Below, one piece after another: positions 39,377-47,761 of a DNA stretch of 64,000 nt; positions within the stretch are counted from its first letter, which is position 1, and every line of letters starts with the position of its first letter. Under the pieces are notes generated by a model, which saw nothing but the letters and a program-made list of their open reading frames with translations, was not told the DNA's origin and did not search any database. A program made the translations under genes and the position numbers. The stretch lies in NCBI GenBank assembly GCA_963702075.1, contig OY969703.1, positions 1,674,001 through 1,738,000 on the forward strand. The letters run 5' to 3'. Origin of the DNA: VAYN01 sp963702075. Lineage in GTDB: Bacteria; Actinomycetota; Thermoleophilia; Solirubrobacterales; 70-9.

Positions 39377-40474
39377 ATGGACGAGCTGGCGCAAGCGCTC
39401 AGCGAGGCTCACCCGGAGCTGGAGGCCGTGCGGGCCGCCGCGCGGCAGCCGGTCTACCTGGTCGGCGGGGCGGTGCGGGACCTGCTGCTCGGCCGCGATC
39501 GCGCCGACGTCGACCTGATGGTCGAGGGAGACGCGACGGCGCTGGCGGCGGCGCTCGGCGGCGCCAACTCCGAGCACGATCGTTTCGGGACGGTCAAGGT
39601 CGACGTCGAGGGGCACGAGGTGGACGTCGCCGGCGCCCGCACCGAGACCTATGAGAGGCCCGGGGCGCTGCCGACTGTCACCCCGGCCGAGAGCGTCGCA
39701 GAGGACCTCGCCCGCCGCGACTTCTCGATCAACGCGATGGCGATTCCGCTGCAGGGGGAGGCGCACCTGATCGATCCCCACGGCGGAAGGAGCGACCTCG
39801 AGGCGGGCCTGCTGCGGGTCCTCCACGACCGCTCGTTCGCCGACGACCCGACCCGGGCGGTCCGCGCCGCCCGCTACGCCTCCCGTTTCGGCTTCCGGCT
39901 CGAGCCGAGGACCGAAGGGCTGCTGCGGGAGGCCGACCTGACGACCGTTTCCGCCGACCGCCGCCGCACCGAGCTGGAGCGACTGGCGGTGGAAGAGAAC
40001 GCCTGCGAGGGCTTCGAGCTGCTCGCCGACTGGGGCCTGATCGATCTGCGCCCGGGGGGGATCGAGCTGATGCAGGCCGCCGCCTCGCTGCTGAAGACGC
40101 CGCAATGGGCGGAGATCGTGCCGCGTGAGCAGGCGCTCGTCGCAGCCGCGCTAGGGCCGCCCGGCGCCGAGGAGGTGCTGGCCTCGATGTGGGTGCCGAA
40201 ACCGGGGGAGGGGGTCGAGCTGGCCGAACGCCGCGATCCCGTAGAGCTGATCCTCGCGCGGGCGCTGGGGGCCGACTGGCTCGACCACTACCTGACCTCC
40301 TGGCGCAAGATCGGGCTCGAGATCGACGGCGGGGACCTGATCGCCGCCGGCGTCGAGCAGGGGCCGGCGATCGGCCGCGGCCTTCGCGCCGCCCGCCACA
40401 AGAAGCTCGAAGGCGAGATCACCGGGCGCGACGAAGAGCTGGCGACGGCGCTGGCGGCGGCATTGCGGGACTGA
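39377..40474 (+). CDS. tRNA CCA-adding / poly(A) polymerase family nucleotidyltransferase, short form
   Basis: A 365-residue class II nucleotidyltransferase. The catalytic head shows YLVGGAVRDLLLGR and RADVDLMVEGD, followed by ARRDFSINAMAIPLQG and the RNA-binding FADDPTRAVRAARYASRFGF. The HD domain of the usual bacterial CCA enzyme is missing, as in short forms. It could add CCA or only part of it. It is divergent from the deacetylase. A TAAGGC box just before the ATG at 39377 hints at a leaderless message. Confidence 0.82.
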   Translation: MDELAQALSEAHPELEAVRAAARQPVYLVGGAVRDLLLGRDRADVDLMVEGDATALAAALGGANSEHDRFGTVKVDVEGHEVDVAGARTETYERPGALPTVTPAESVAEDLARRDFSINAMAIPLQGEAHLIDPHGGRSDLEAGLLRVLHDRSFADDPTRAVRAARYASRFGFRLEPRTEGLLREADLTTVSADRRRTELERLAVEENACEGFELLADWGLIDLRPGGIELMQAAASLLKTPQWAEIVPREQALVAAALGPPGAEEVLASMWVPKPGEGVELAERRDPVELILARALGADWLDHYLTSWRKIGLEIDGGDLIAAGVEQGPAIGRGLRAARHKKLEGEITGRDEELATALAAALRD

Positions 40475-40500
40475 CAGCCGCTTCTGCTTTGTTACCGGGG

Positions 40501-41217
40501 ATGGAGTGGCGCGAGCGCGAAGGCGTGCGGTGGTTGGAAGCCGACCTCGGCGGTGCCAGCGCGGCCTTCTCTTCCCGCCTCGGCGGGGTCAGCGAGCCGC
40601 CGTTTGACTCGCTCAACCTCGGCATCCTCACCGAGGACGATCCCGCGGCGGTGTCGGAGAACCGTCGGCGCCTCGCGCTCGCCCTGGGCCTGGAGCCCGA
40701 GCAGGTCGTCTTCTCCCTCCAGGTCCACGGCACCCGCCTGATCGACCACAGCGATTCTCCCAGCGAGGAGCGGCCGGAAGCCGATGGTCATGTGATTCGC
40801 GGGCCCGGCGTCGCGCCGATGGTCCTGGCGGCCGACTGTCTGCCGGTGGCGCTGCACGGCCCCGGAGGGCTGGCGATGGTCCACGCCGGCTGGCGCGGGC
40901 TGGCCGGCGGCATCGTCGGGGCAGGCGCCGAGGCCGTCGAAGCGAACGCAGCGGCGATCGGTCCCGGGATCGGTCCCTGCTGTTACGAGGTCGGCGAGGA
41001 GGTGCAGGCCGCCTTCGGCGATCTTGGTGACGGCATCGTGGCGGGGCGCATGCTCGACCTGCCGGAGGTTGCACGCCGCCTGCTCGCACGGGCCGGTGTC
41101 GAGCGGGTCGAGTCGGCCGATCTCTGCACCAGCTGCGAGCGCGAGCTCTTCTTCTCCCACCGCCGCGACCACGGCCGCACCGGCCGCCAGGCGGGCATAG
41201 CCTGGATCGAGGGCTGA
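40501..41217 (+). CDS. YfiH/LACC1-family purine nucleoside phosphorylase (multicopper-polyphenol-oxidase-like)
   Basis: A 238-residue protein with the conserved zinc triad: His in SLQVHGTRL, Cys in LAADCLPVAL and His in VHAGWRGLAG, and a C-terminal CTSCERELFFSHRRDHGRTG. The family was named polyphenol oxidase but is now known mainly as purine nucleoside/adenosine-processing. It lies directly upstream of yggS and sepF, as in many Gram-positive division clusters. ATG 40501 was chosen; GGGG precedes it. Confidence 0.85.
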   Translation: MEWREREGVRWLEADLGGASAAFSSRLGGVSEPPFDSLNLGILTEDDPAAVSENRRRLALALGLEPEQVVFSLQVHGTRLIDHSDSPSEERPEADGHVIRGPGVAPMVLAADCLPVALHGPGGLAMVHAGWRGLAGGIVGAGAEAVEANAAAIGPGIGPCCYEVGEEVQAAFGDLGDGIVAGRMLDLPEVARRLLARAGVERVESADLCTSCERELFFSHRRDHGRTGRQAGIAWIEG

Positions 41218-41220
41218 GGA

Positions 41221-41853
41221 GTGGCGGAGCTGATCCACGACATCGATGCGGCGAAGCTGGCGGCGAACCTGGAAGAGGTCAGGGACGTGACCGGCGACCG
41301 GGTCGAGCTCCTGGTCGCGACCAAGTACGTCCCGCTCGAGGAGATGGGAAAGCTGGCCGAGGCGGGGGTGCGGTTGGTCGGCGAGAACCGGGTGCAGGAC
41401 CTCGCCGCCAAACGCGAACGCTGGGGCGACGCCTTCCGGTGGGACTTCATCGGCAACCTGCAGAGCCGCAAGGTGAAGCAGGTACTGCCGCTCTGTCGGC
41501 TACTCCACTCGCTCGCCACCGATTCGGCCCTGGCTCAGCTCGAGAAGTACGGGACGCCGGAGACCGAAGTGCTGGTCGAGGTGAACGTCTCCGGCGAGGA
41601 GGGCAAGGGCGGGGTGGACCCGGGGGCCCTACCGGCGTTCATCGAGCGCTGTCCCGTCCGCGTCGCGGGCTTGATGACGATGCCCCCGTTCAGCGAGGAC
41701 CCCGAGCACTCGCGGCCCCATTTCGCCCGTCTCGCCGAGCTCGCCGCGGCCCACGGCCTCGAGCGCCTCTCGATGGGGACGTCGCAGGACTGGCGGGTCG
41801 CGGTAGAGGAGGGGGCGACGATCATCCGCCTCGGTCACGCCCTCTTCGTGTGA
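41221..41853 (+). CDS. PLP homeostasis protein, YggS/PROSC family
   Basis: A 210-residue PLP-binding TIM-barrel protein. The PLP lysine is in LLVATKYVPLEEM and the family signature includes GENRVQDLAAKR, DFIGNLQSRKVK and LSMGTSQDWRVAVEEGAT. The family keeps free pyridoxal phosphate in balance and has no proven enzyme activity. GTG at 41221 follows the previous stop by 3 nt (TGAGGAGTG), so AGGAG is very close to the start. It sits between yfiH and sepF. Confidence 0.9.
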   Translation: MAELIHDIDAAKLAANLEEVRDVTGDRVELLVATKYVPLEEMGKLAEAGVRLVGENRVQDLAAKRERWGDAFRWDFIGNLQSRKVKQVLPLCRLLHSLATDSALAQLEKYGTPETEVLVEVNVSGEEGKGGVDPGALPAFIERCPVRVAGLMTMPPFSEDPEHSRPHFARLAELAAAHGLERLSMGTSQDWRVAVEEGATIIRLGHALFV

Positions 41854-41882
41854 ATCGCCGCTCCGGTCACCGATCTGGGGGA

Positions 41883-41888
41883 TAATCT
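41883..41888 (+). promoter_or_regulatory. -10-like box TAATCT upstream of sepF
   Basis: TAATCT lies 41 nt before the sepF ATG, so unlike the leaderless cases this one leaves a short 5' UTR with AAAGGAG at 41891-41897. It may mark a separate sepF promoter. Confidence 0.35.
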
Positions 41889-41929
41889 GTAAAGGAGTCG
41901 GCCGGTCGAGGCCGAAACACGCGAGCTAG

Positions 41930-42490
41930 ATGGCCCTTAAAGACACTTGGCATAGAGCGCTGGTCTACTTCGGACTGGCCGAGGACCACGATTACGGTCC
42001 CGAATACGAGGAAGACTTCGAGCCCGAGACCGGCACCGAGGAGGTCTACGAGGGCCGCCGCGAGCGCGGCGAGGGCTCTTCGGTCCGCCGCCTGCCGACC
42101 TCGCGCCGCCCCCGGCGCGACGAGATCGACGACATCTTCGGCGACGACGAACCGATGGGCGGCAGCCGTACCCGCACGCTGCGCCCGGTCGATAACGGCG
42201 GCGACGGCGGTGACCTACAGGTCCACCTGGTGATCCCGCGCAACTTCAACGACGCCCAGCAGGTCGCCGATCAGTTCAAACGACAGGTTCCGGTGATCCT
42301 CAACCTGCAGACCGCCGATCACGAGCTCTCGAAGCGAATGATCGACTTCTGCTCCGGCCTCACCTATGCCCTCGACGGCGGCATGCAACGGATCGCCGAG
42401 AAGATGTTCCTGCTGACGCCTCGCAACGTCGACGTCTCCGCCGAGGAAAAGGCAAGACTGATCGACAAGGGCTTCTTCAACCAGTCTTAG
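41930..42490 (+). CDS. sepF: Cell division protein SepF
   Basis: A 186-residue protein that links FtsZ filaments to the membrane. The N-terminal amphipathic anchor is MALKDTWHRALVYFGLAED. A long acidic/basic linker (about residues 22-95) leads to the C-terminal SepF domain (VHLVIPRNFNDAQQVADQFK, VILNLQTADHELSKRMIDFC, SGLTYALDGGMQRIAEKMFL). In actinobacteria without FtsA, SepF is the main membrane tether. It is followed by a hairpin terminator. Confidence 0.94.
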   Translation: MALKDTWHRALVYFGLAEDHDYGPEYEEDFEPETGTEEVYEGRRERGEGSSVRRLPTSRRPRRDEIDDIFGDDEPMGGSRTRTLRPVDNGGDGGDLQVHLVIPRNFNDAQQVADQFKRQVPVILNLQTADHELSKRMIDFCSGLTYALDGGMQRIAEKMFLLTPRNVDVSAEEKARLIDKGFFNQS

Positions 42491-42510
42491 GTGCGGTCGT
42501 AACCAGTTCA

Positions 42511-42540
42511 CCGGATCGACACGATCCGGCCGCATCTTCT
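42511..42540 (+). terminator. Hairpin terminator after sepF
   Basis: CCGGATCG (42511-42518) pairs with CGATCCGG (42522-42529) around ACA, and TGCGG/CCGCA can extend it. A T-containing CATCTTCTTAA follows. It sits 20 nt after the sepF stop. Confidence 0.65.
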
Positions 42541-42612
42541 TAACCGTGCGCCACCCAGGCGTTCCTAGGTTCCCGCGGGATCGGATCTACCTAATCCCGA
42601 AAGGAACCGAAC

Positions 42613-44232
42613 ATGGTGAGAACCACCAAGCTGGCCTCGCTCCTGGGCGCAGCCCTGCTGCTGATCGCCGCCGTCCTCGCGGTCACGGCCGCGGCGACGC
42701 CCCCGAGCGGTCCGGCGCTGACCAGCGTCCCGGCGGCGAACACGAGGTCTGAAGGCTATGCACCCCCTGACGTCCTCTCGCCCGAGCTGCGGCAGACCGC
42801 CGTTGCCCAGGGCGCAACGCGGCTCGAGAACCCCTCGGCGCTGACCTCCTACTACGGCTACGACAATGACGTGCTGAACAGCGCCGGTCAGCCGGTGATG
42901 GTTCCGACGCCGGCCAGCGGCGGCAAAGAGGCTCACAAGACCGAGCCCGACAAGAACACCTACCTGGTCTTCAAGAAAGGCCTGACCGGCGCTGACGCCA
43001 ACTACGAATACGGCACCCACTTCCTATTTCAAGGCCACGAGGGAGGCGCTGGAGGCGCCGGTTACATCACCCGGATCAACCTCGACGCCGACGCCGCCCA
43101 CCGGGTGACGCTGATGGCGACCAAAGACGCCTTCGGCAACCAGCTGGCGACGATCGACGGCTCCACCTGGGACCCGTGGGCGAAGCGGCTTCTCTTCACC
43201 ACCGAGAACGCGAGCGCTCCGACCTACGCGATGACTCCGGATTACCCGGCGCTGGTCACCGACGTCTCCGGCGCGCTCGGCCGCGGCGGATACGAGGGCA
43301 TCCAGGACGACTCACAGGGCAACCTCTGGATCGACGAGGACATCGGCGGTTCCAACAAGCCCGGGACCAAGGCCAAGTTCCCGAACAGCTACGTCTACCG
43401 CTACGTCCCGAAAGCCCCTGGCGACCTCCAGCACGGCAAGCTGCAAGCGCTGCAGGTCCTCGATGAGAGCGGCGAACCGATCACCGCGGCGAGCCAAGAA
43501 GCGATCAACAGCCCCGACCAGATCGCTTTGCACACCTACGGCAAGTCGTTCAAAACCAAATGGGTGACGATCCACGACACCGCCAAAGAAGGCAACGCGC
43601 CGTTCCAAGCACTGCCGCTGGCCAAGGCAGCGGGTGCGACCCCGTTCAAGCGTCCCGAGAACGCCGCCTTCCAGCCGGACTCGGGCTTCAAGAAGTACTT
43701 CTTCGACGAGACCGGCGACACCAATGCCGAAAGCGTCGAGAACGCCAACGGCGGCTGGGGGTCGATCTTCCAGCTAACGCAGAGCGCCCCGAGCGCCAAT
43801 ACCGGCACGCTTCGTCTCTTCTACAAAGGCGACCAAGCGCACGCCAGCTTCGACAACGTGACCTTCCTCTCGAAGAACACGGTCACCTTCGTCGAAGACG
43901 CCGGGGACACCCTGCACGGGCAGCGGAACGCCCTCGACTCCGGCTGGACCTGGAACGTCAACAACGACTACTCCACGTCAGCCAACCAGCCGCTGCGCTG
44001 GCTTGCCGAGGGTCGCGACGCCTCCGCCACGCTCGATGCCGACAACGGCGGCTTCGGCTCCAACGAGGGCGACAACGAGATCACCGGGGTGCTCGTCTCC
44101 GATGGCAACACCGGTGTCAACGGGGTGCTCGGCAACGAGTCTCCGGACCTCGGTGGCCGCAAGTGGCGCTGGTTCTACACCCAGCAGCATGGGGACAACG
44201 CGACCTGGGAAGTCCTGGTGAACAGGCCCTAG
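42613..44232 (+). CDS. Exported PhoX-like phosphatase family protein (DUF839)
   Basis: A 539-residue exported protein. The N-terminus is a Sec-type signal (LASLLGAALLLIAAVLAVTAAAT) without a twin arginine. The body is a beta-propeller-like PhoX/DUF839 domain: HFLFQGHEGGAGGAGYITRI, WIDEDIGGSNKPG, RPENAAFQPDSGFKKYFFDE and NVTFLSKNTVTFVEDAGDT, which supply acidic ligands in the family. PhoX uses calcium and iron to hydrolyse phosphate esters; activity here is inferred. GAAAGGAACC precedes the ATG. Monocistronic between two hairpins. Confidence 0.8.
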   Translation: MVRTTKLASLLGAALLLIAAVLAVTAAATPPSGPALTSVPAANTRSEGYAPPDVLSPELRQTAVAQGATRLENPSALTSYYGYDNDVLNSAGQPVMVPTPASGGKEAHKTEPDKNTYLVFKKGLTGADANYEYGTHFLFQGHEGGAGGAGYITRINLDADAAHRVTLMATKDAFGNQLATIDGSTWDPWAKRLLFTTENASAPTYAMTPDYPALVTDVSGALGRGGYEGIQDDSQGNLWIDEDIGGSNKPGTKAKFPNSYVYRYVPKAPGDLQHGKLQALQVLDESGEPITAASQEAINSPDQIALHTYGKSFKTKWVTIHDTAKEGNAPFQALPLAKAAGATPFKRPENAAFQPDSGFKKYFFDETGDTNAESVENANGGWGSIFQLTQSAPSANTGTLRLFYKGDQAHASFDNVTFLSKNTVTFVEDAGDTLHGQRNALDSGWTWNVNNDYSTSANQPLRWLAEGRDASATLDADNGGFGSNEGDNEITGVLVSDGNTGVNGVLGNESPDLGGRKWRWFYTQQHGDNATWEVLVNRP

Positions 44233-44245
44233 CTGGGAAGGTCGT

Positions 44246-44274
44246 GGCCCGGGGGGCGGCTAGTCTCCCGGGCC
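44246..44274. terminator. Hairpin between the PhoX-like gene and proC
   Basis: GGCCCGGG (44246-44253) pairs with CCCGGGCC (44267-44274) around a 13-nt loop that contains the TAGTCT box (44261-44266). It may end the upstream transcript and act in proC control; the proC ATG follows the 3' arm directly, 8 nt after the box. Confidence 0.5.
44261..44266 (+). promoter_or_regulatory. -10-like box TAGTCT before proC
   Basis: TAGTCT ends 8 nt before the proC ATG and no ribosome site is seen. It lies in the loop of a potential hairpin. Confidence 0.35.
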
Positions 44275-45015
44275 ATGATCGTTGGGTTCGTAGGTTCTGG
44301 AAGCATGGCCGCCGCGGTGGCGCGTGGGTGGGCTGGGGAGTTCGAGCGGATGCTCTTCTCCGACAGCGGGTCTGGGCGGGCTCAGGCGTTGGCTGGAGAG
44401 CTGGGGGGTGAGGTTGCTTCTAACGCTGAGATCGCCGAGAGGGCTGATCTGGTGCTGCTGGCCGTGAAGCCGAACAAGCTCGAGGAGGTGGCTCCGCAGC
44501 TGGTGGGAGCTAAGGAGGTCGTCTCGGTGCTGGCGGCGACGCCGCTCGAGAGACTGCGGGCGGCTCTGCCGGGCGCCGAGCAGGTGCTGAGGGTGATGCC
44601 GAACGTTGGCGTCGAGGTGCGGCGGGGCGTTCTCTGCGTCGCCGGGTCGGCTGGCGAGGGGGCACGCTCCAAGCTGGAGCTGCTCGGCCTCGTGGTCGAG
44701 CTCGCCGAGGAGGACTTCGACGCCGCGACCGCGGTGATGGGCTGCTCGCCCGCTTACCTGGCGCTGGCGGTGGAGGCGATTGCCGATGCCGGCGCCGCCG
44801 ACGGGCTCGATCCGGACCTCGCCCGAGAGCTGGTGGTGGAGACCGCCGTCGGCACCGCGGAGCTGCTGCGCCACCACGATCCGGCGGCGATGCGCAAGGC
44901 AGTTGCCTCCCCCGGCGGCAGCACCGAGAAGGGGTTGGAGGCGCTCGAGCGCGAGGGCGCACGGAAGGCCTTCGCGGCCGCCGTCGGAGCCTCGCTGGAG
45001 AAGATGCGAGGGTGA
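44275..45015 (+). CDS. proC: Pyrroline-5-carboxylate reductase
   Basis: A 246-residue NAD(P)H enzyme for the last step of proline synthesis. The Rossmann motif is VGFVGSGSMAAAVARGW; LLAVKPNKLEEV and RVMPNVGVEV follow, and the signature region reads AVASPGGSTEKGLEALER. It is somewhat shorter than the usual 265 residues. The 5' half uses more G- and T-ending codons than the 3' half. Its stop overlaps the GTG start of yggT. In division clusters proC is often next to yggT. Confidence 0.93.
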   Translation: MIVGFVGSGSMAAAVARGWAGEFERMLFSDSGSGRAQALAGELGGEVASNAEIAERADLVLLAVKPNKLEEVAPQLVGAKEVVSVLAATPLERLRAALPGAEQVLRVMPNVGVEVRRGVLCVAGSAGEGARSKLELLGLVVELAEEDFDAATAVMGCSPAYLALAVEAIADAGAADGLDPDLARELVVETAVGTAELLRHHDPAAMRKAVASPGGSTEKGLEALEREGARKAFAAAVGASLEKMRG

Positions 45016-45314
45016 TCCCGCTCGCCCTCGACCGCGGCAACGTCGCCGACTACGTCAGCGCCCTCTTCATCGTCTACGTGATCCTGATCTTCGCCCGGAT
45101 CGTCATCTCCTTCATCCCGCGGATGCCCTACCGGCCGTGGCTGCGCTCGGTCCTCGACTTCGTCACCGAGACGACCGACCCCTACCTCAACTTCTTCCGC
45201 CGCTTCCTGCCCCCGATCGGCGGCGGCGGTTTTGCCCTCGACCTGAGTCCGATGATCGGGCTGATCGTCCTCTTCGTCGCCCAGGCGATCGTCGTCGGGC
45301 TGATCCGCGGGTGA
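45012..45314 (+). CDS. YggT/YlmG-family membrane protein
   Basis: A 100-residue protein with two hydrophobic segments (YVSALFIVYVILIFARIVIS and MIGLIVLFVAQAIVVGLI) around the family core PYRPWLRSVLDFVTETTDPY followed by FRRFLPP. YggT proteins are linked to division-site and membrane organisation; the biochemical role is unknown. GTG start and stop overlap both neighbours as GTGA. Confidence 0.88.
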   Translation: MIPLALDRGNVADYVSALFIVYVILIFARIVISFIPRMPYRPWLRSVLDFVTETTDPYLNFFRRFLPPIGGGGFALDLSPMIGLIVLFVAQAIVVGLIRG

Positions 45315-45802
45315 GCTCCACCTCCGTCCGACCCTGGGCCCTCGCCGGGCTCGTCTGTGCGCTGGTCCTCGCCGCCGACCAGGTTGCCAAGGCGGCGGTC
45401 GAGGCGCACCTGGTGCCGGGCCAGTACGAAGCGGTGCTGGGGCCGCTGGAACTGACCCTCTCCCACAACCGCGGCGTCGCCTTCGGCCTGGCGGGCGGGG
45501 CCGGGGTCGGCTTGGTCCTCGTGACTGCGGTGGCGCTGGCGGTGATCGGCTACCTCTTCTCCCGCAACCCGCAGCGGCCGTGGATGTGGCTGGCGGTGGG
45601 CCTGGTCGCGGGCGGGGCGCTCGGCAACCTCGCCGACCGCATCCGGGCCGGCGCCGTCACCGACTTCATTGCCGTCGGCTCCTGGCCGCCCTTCAACCTC
45701 GCCGACGTCTCGATCACGCTCGGGGTGCTGCTGCTCGTCTGCCTCTACCTCGGCGACGGCGAGCGGGAGGAGCCGGCGCGACCGGAGACGCACGGTGGCT
45801 GA
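45311..45802 (+). CDS. lspA: Lipoprotein signal peptidase (signal peptidase II)
   Basis: A 163-residue aspartic protease in the membrane that removes signal peptides of prolipoproteins. The two catalytic aspartates are in GALGNLADRIRAG and FNLADVSITLG; SHNRGVAFGL is also conserved. Four hydrophobic spans are visible. The GTG overlaps the yggT stop. It is followed by an overlapping rluD, the usual bacterial order. Confidence 0.93.
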   Translation: MSSTSVRPWALAGLVCALVLAADQVAKAAVEAHLVPGQYEAVLGPLELTLSHNRGVAFGLAGGAGVGLVLVTAVALAVIGYLFSRNPQRPWMWLAVGLVAGGALGNLADRIRAGAVTDFIAVGSWPPFNLADVSITLGVLLLVCLYLGDGEREEPARPETHGG

Positions 45803-46475
45803 ACCGCAGCTGCGGGTCGTCCACCTCGACGAGCAGCTGGCGGTGGTCGACAAGCCGGCCGGCCTCGTCGTCCATCCGGCGCCCTCGCACACCGGCCCAA
45901 CCCTGGTCGGCGAGCTGGCGGAGATCCTCGGCGGGGGCGGGGACCCGGAGCGGCCGGGGATCGTCCACCGCCTTGACAAAGGCACCAGCGGCCTACTCGT
46001 GGTCGCCCGCGACGACGACTCCCACGCGGCGCTGCAGGAGGCGGTGCGCCAGCGCGAGGTCGAGCGGATCTACCTGGCGCTTGCCGGCGGCCGGCTGACC
46101 TCGCGGACGGGCACGATCGACGCGCCGATCGGCCGCGCCGCCCGCCAGCGGCACCGAATGGCGGTCTCCGGCGCCGCCTCGCGCCAGGCGCGGACTCACT
46201 TCGAGGTGCTCGAGCTGCTGCCCCGCGAGACCTATCTTCAGGCGCGGTTGGAGACCGGCCGCACCCATCAGATCCGCGCCCACTTTGCCGCCATCGGCCA
46301 CCCGCTGACCGGCGACACGACCTACGGCGGCACCGAGCGCTACGGCCTGCAGCGACAGTTCCTCCACGCCCACCGACTCGCCTTTGCCCACCCGCGCAGC
46401 GGCGAGCGGCTCAGTTTCACCTCGGCGCTGCCGCCGGACCTCACCGCCGCCCTGCAGGCGGCCCACGCCACCTAG
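45795..46475 (+). CDS. RluA-family rRNA pseudouridine synthase (RluD-like)
   Basis: A 226-residue enzyme that converts uridine to pseudouridine in RNA, probably in 23S rRNA helix 69. The catalytic aspartate is in GIVHRLDKGTSGLLVVAR; AVVDKPAGLVVHPAP and TGRTHQIRAHFAAIGHPLTG complete the family pattern. No N-terminal S4 domain is present, so it is shorter than E. coli RluD. The GTG at 45795 overlaps the last codons of lspA. Confidence 0.88.
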   Translation: MAEPQLRVVHLDEQLAVVDKPAGLVVHPAPSHTGPTLVGELAEILGGGGDPERPGIVHRLDKGTSGLLVVARDDDSHAALQEAVRQREVERIYLALAGGRLTSRTGTIDAPIGRAARQRHRMAVSGAASRQARTHFEVLELLPRETYLQARLETGRTHQIRAHFAAIGHPLTGDTTYGGTERYGLQRQFLHAHRLAFAHPRSGERLSFTSALPPDLTAALQAAHAT

Positions 46476-46485
46476 CCTCCCGCTC

Positions 46486-46491
46486 TACAAT
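46486..46491 (+). promoter_or_regulatory. -10 box TACAAT of the rpsB operon, with about 100-nt leader
   Basis: TACAAT lies 110 nt before the rpsB ATG. The leader can form a CCTGG/CCAGG hairpin and a GCAG/CTGC hairpin before ACAAGGAGAG. Leaders of rpsB are autoregulated by S2 in several bacteria; whether this one is cannot be seen from one sequence. Confidence 0.4.
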
Positions 46492-46600
46492 CGTCCATTC
46501 AAACCAACCCCCGTTCGAGGCGGACCGGATCCTGCCTGGCCACCACCAGGTCCCCGGCGAGCAGAGCGGGGCTGCTGCACCACAACAAGGAGAGTCACAG

Positions 46601-47761
46601 ATGCCACAGGCAGAACTCAGAGAGCTGCTCGAGGCCGGAGTCCACTTCGGCCACCAGACGCGCCGCTGGAACCCGAACATGCGCCGCTTCATCTTCGGCG
46701 AGATGGACGGAATTCACGTCATCGACCTGCTGCAGACCGAGGCGCTGCTGGAGAACGCCCGCAAATTCGCCGGTGAGCTGGCAACCGGCGGCGGCACCGT
46801 CCTTTTCGTCGGCACCAAGAAGCAGGCCGCCGACACGATCCAGGAATGGGCCGACCGCTGCAAGATGCCCTACGTCAACAAGCGCTGGCTCGGCGGTCTG
46901 CTGACCAACTTCAACACGATGTCGGGCCGAATCGCCCGCCTCCATCAGCTCAACGGCTGGAAAGAGGAGGGCAAACTCGACCTCCTGCCGACCAAGGAGC
47001 GGATGGGGATGGAGGCCGAACTCGCCAAGCTCGAGTTCAACCTCGGCGGCGTGCGCGACATGGAGCGTCTGCCCGACGCCGTCTTCGTCGCCGACCTGAA
47101 AACCGAGGAGATCGCGGTCAACGAGGCGGCCCGCCTGCGGATCCCGATCATCGGCCTGGTCGACACCAACTGCGACCCGACCCCGGTCGACTTCGTGATC
47201 CCCGGCAACGACGACGCGATCCGCTCCTGCGAGCTGGTGATCGGCACGATCGGCGGCGCGATCGAGGAGGGTGCTTCCTCCTGGCGCGTGCAGGAGGAGA
47301 AGCGGATCGCCGAAGAGATGGAGCGGCGTAAACGCGAGGAGGAAGAGCGCAAGAAACGCGAGGAGGAAGAGAAAGTTCGCGTCGAAGCGCTGGAGGCCAA
47401 AAAAGCGGCTGAAGAGGCCGAGAAAGCAGCTCAGGCCACGGCTGCGGCACAGCAAAAAGCGCAGCAGACGCAGAGGAAAGCGCCGCAGGCGCCTGTACAG
47501 CCTCAGGCTCAGGGCGCGGGGGCCGCGGGTCCTGCCGCCGCAGGGGACCCACCGTCTCCTGCAACTACGCAGGAGACGGTCCCCCCTACGACGTCACCCA
47601 CGGCAGAGGCGTCGGAGGAGAAACCTGCTCCTACGGTCGCTGGAGAGCAGCCGGGGACCGAAGATGTGAAGCCGTCGGAGGAGCAGCCGCCGGCGCCGCC
47701 CGCTGAGAGTGCGGAGGCCGCTGAGCCTGCTGGAGACGAGAAAGCCGAGGAGTCGAAATGA
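46601..47761 (+). CDS. rpsB: Ribosomal protein S2 with long C-terminal extension
   Basis: A 386-residue S2, about 130 residues longer than usual. The core (residues 1 to about 235) is normal: LLEAGVHFGHQTRRWNPNMR, RWLGGLLTNF, IAVNEAARLRIPIIGLVDTN and CDPTPVDFVIPGNDDAIRS. The extension begins with a highly charged coiled-coil-like stretch (ERRKREEEERKKREEEEK) and ends in Ala/Pro/Glu-rich sequence. ACAAGGAGAG precedes the ATG. The stop overlaps tsf as ATGA. The extension holds a 12-bp DNA palindrome (47551-47580). Confidence 0.95.
   Translation: MPQAELRELLEAGVHFGHQTRRWNPNMRRFIFGEMDGIHVIDLLQTEALLENARKFAGELATGGGTVLFVGTKKQAADTIQEWADRCKMPYVNKRWLGGLLTNFNTMSGRIARLHQLNGWKEEGKLDLLPTKERMGMEAELAKLEFNLGGVRDMERLPDAVFVADLKTEEIAVNEAARLRIPIIGLVDTNCDPTPVDFVIPGNDDAIRSCELVIGTIGGAIEEGASSWRVQEEKRIAEEMERRKREEEERKKREEEEKVRVEALEAKKAAEEAEKAAQATAAAQQKAQQTQRKAPQAPVQPQAQGAGAAGPAAAGDPPSPATTQETVPPTTSPTAEASEEKPAPTVAGEQPGTEDVKPSEEQPPAPPAESAEAAEPAGDEKAEESK
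47543..47586. repeat. Inverted repeat inside the rpsB tail
   Basis: ACCGTCTCCTGC (47551-47562) is the exact reverse complement of 47569-47580 with a 6-nt loop, and GGGG before it can pair with CCCC after it. The sequence CAGGGGACCCACC resembles the 3' arm of repeat B (CAGGGGACACCC). Confidence 0.6.
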
